Positions 62,875 through 64,000 of a stretch of 64,000 nucleotides of DNA are shown here, piece after piece; positions within the stretch are counted from its first letter, which is position 1, and every line of letters begins with the position of its first letter. Below the pieces are notes generated by a model. It was not told the DNA's origin. It made no database searches and saw only the letters and a list, made by a program, of their open reading frames with translations. Origin of the DNA: Paraburkholderia bannensis NBRC 103871 (GTDB lineage Bacteria; Pseudomonadota; Gammaproteobacteria; Burkholderiales; Burkholderiaceae); the NCBI RefSeq assembly GCF_000685015.1, contig NZ_BAYA01000006.1, positions 124,001 to 188,000 of the forward strand, in the 5' to 3' direction. The position numbers were made by a program, and so were the translations under genes.

Positions 62875-64000
62875 TGGCTCGCCAACGCAAAATCGGCACT
62901 ACGCCGCTTCGCCCCCTCAGAGCGAGCGAACCCACGACTGACATTCAGACGTGGCTCGACGAGCAGCCACAGTTGGACACGCTGCGCTTCATGACCTGCG
63001 GCAGCATGGGAGACGGCAAGAGCACGCTCATCGGACGGCTGCTATGGGATGCGCAACAGCTTTTCGACGACCAGCTGGCAAGCCTTGAAACTGAATCTGC
63101 GATGCGCGCGAGCCCGAGTGACGCCATCGACTTTACGCTTCTCGTGGATGGCCTCTCGGCCGAACGCGAACAGGGCATGACGATCGACGTCGCCTATCGC
63201 TTTTTCGCTACCCGGCACCGCAGGTTCATCGTTGCCGACACGCCAGGGCACGAGAAGTACACCCGCAACATGGCGACCGCGGCCTCAACGGCCGACGTCG
63301 CCATCGTGCTCGTGGATGCGCGCCACGGCGTCCAGACGCAAACGCGCAGGCATGTATTGCTCGCTTCGCTGCTCGGCGTGCGCCGTATGGTGCTGGCCGT
63401 CAACAAAATGGATCTGGTGGGTTTCGAGCGCAGCCGGTTTGAAGCCGTGGAACAGGATTTCCGGCAGATCGCGCAGTCGCTGCGGATTGAGGAAGTCGCC
63501 TGCATACCGCTAGCAGCACTGCACGGCGACAACGTTGCGACGCGTTCGACCCGCATGCGCTGGTATAGCGGGCCGACACTGCTCGGTTGCCTGGAGACCC
63601 TGGACACCGCACCGCCATGCGAAGCTGCGTTCGCCTTCCCGGTTCAGTGGATCAATCGCGCCACCGCGGATGCTCGCGGCATGGCCGGCACGGTCGCGTC
63701 GGGCGTTGTGCGACGTGGCGACGAAGTCCGCATCGCCGCGTCGGGGCAGTGCGCGAAGGTCGCTGCAATCGTGACATTCAACGGCGATGCACAGGAGGCT
63801 CGCACGGGCGATGCAATTACGCTGGTTCTGGATCGCGCGACTGACGTTTCGCGCGGCGATGTCCTATCGCTTGCGTCGGAACCTGTCGAGCTTGGCGACC
63901 ACTTCAAGGCGACCATCATCTGGATGCATGAGGAGCCGGGACTGACAGGCCGCAATTACGAGATGAAATTGGCAAGTCAATGGCAAAGCGCATCCATTAC
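62874..64000 (+). CDS. Sulfate adenylyltransferase subunit 1 (CysN/NodQ-like), 3' end outside window
   Basis: The frame is open from ATG 62874 to the window edge, about 375 residues. It reads LDTLRFMTCGSMGDGKST (P-loop, where the assimilatory paralogue has GSVDDGKST), EREQGMTIDVAYRFF, VADTPGHEKYTRN, AVNKMDLVGF, then two beta-barrel domains. It pairs with the CysD-like protein before it. The 3' end is missing, so one cannot tell whether a CysC APS kinase domain is fused as in NodQ/CysNC; such a fusion would make PAPS. It is clearly divergent from CysN at 19652. Confidence 0.9.
   Translation, partial: MARQRKIGTTPLRPLRASEPTTDIQTWLDEQPQLDTLRFMTCGSMGDGKSTLIGRLLWDAQQLFDDQLASLETESAMRASPSDAIDFTLLVDGLSAEREQGMTIDVAYRFFATRHRRFIVADTPGHEKYTRNMATAASTADVAIVLVDARHGVQTQTRRHVLLASLLGVRRMVLAVNKMDLVGFERSRFEAVEQDFRQIAQSLRIEEVACIPLAALHGDNVATRSTRMRWYSGPTLLGCLETLDTAPPCEAAFAFPVQWINRATADARGMAGTVASGVVRRGDEVRIAASGQCAKVAAIVTFNGDAQEARTGDAITLVLDRATDVSRGDVLSLASEPVELGDHFKATIIWMHEEPGLTGRNYEMKLASQWQSASI

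Noticed and set aside
1..64000. tRNA, rRNA, CRISPR arrays, insertion sequences, attachment sites
   Set aside because: No cloverleaf with CCA-type end, rRNA stretch, direct-repeat array, transposase or integrase was seen in the sequence.

Overview
The window looks like a chromosomal segment of a high-GC beta-proteobacterium of the Burkholderiaceae, most like Paraburkholderia or Burkholderia. The evidence is gene content and order: zapB/zapA followed by a 6S RNA, pepA-holC-DUF2486, the cysI-DUF934-cysH-cysD-cysN-cobA cluster beside cysB, urtABCDE followed by ureDABCEFG, and waaA next to a Kdo hydroxylase and waaC. This genus assignment is inference from gene content alone. I saw no tRNA or rRNA gene, CRISPR array, transposase or integrase.

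Layout. 1-5777: cobalamin salvage and uptake (end of cobD, a B12-binding protein, then cobC-cobS-cobT-btuD-btuC on the minus strand). 6240-7245: zapB-like and zapA genes and a 6S RNA. 7297-13310: EVE-domain protein, SIMPL-domain periplasmic protein, lgt, a LysR regulator divergent from ilvD, and a cytochrome c. 13359-18320: DUF2486-holC-pepA, divergent from lptF-lptG. 18366-26292: a short CbiX/SirB chelatase, then the assimilatory sulfate cluster with cysB divergent from it. 26380-30531: an amino-acid-type binding protein, remnants of a toxin-antitoxin pair, a PIMT-like protein, a rhodanese and an omega-aminotransferase. 30865-42507: urea ABC transporter and urease, each with an excellent sigma-54 (-24/-12) promoter. 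42542-50193: LPS core and envelope sugar genes (waaA, kdoO, waaC, phosphomannomutase, flippase, GT2). 50190-51298: lrgA-lrgB.

The most unusual part is 51540-64000. A minus-strand locus encodes a Wzm/Wzt-type polysaccharide ABC exporter whose ATPase carries a C-terminal carbohydrate-binding-like domain, an SGNH-fold-like protein, a single 1778-residue protein, and a sugar epimerase. The large protein combines a sulfotransferase, a long coiled coil, four short FDxxYY...NPDV repeats, a WbsX/GH99-like domain, a GT2 and a GT4 glycosyltransferase. Divergent from this locus is a second sulfate-activation pair: a CysD with an extra N-terminal region of about 175 residues, and a CysN/NodQ-like GTPase that runs off the window. 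The assimilatory CysH in this window has the cysteine motif of APS reductases, which do not need PAPS. A separate CysD/CysN pair beside a sulfotransferase is therefore best explained as a dedicated sulfate-donor supply for making and exporting a sulfated surface polysaccharide. Each domain call is visible in the sequence; the joint pathway is inference.
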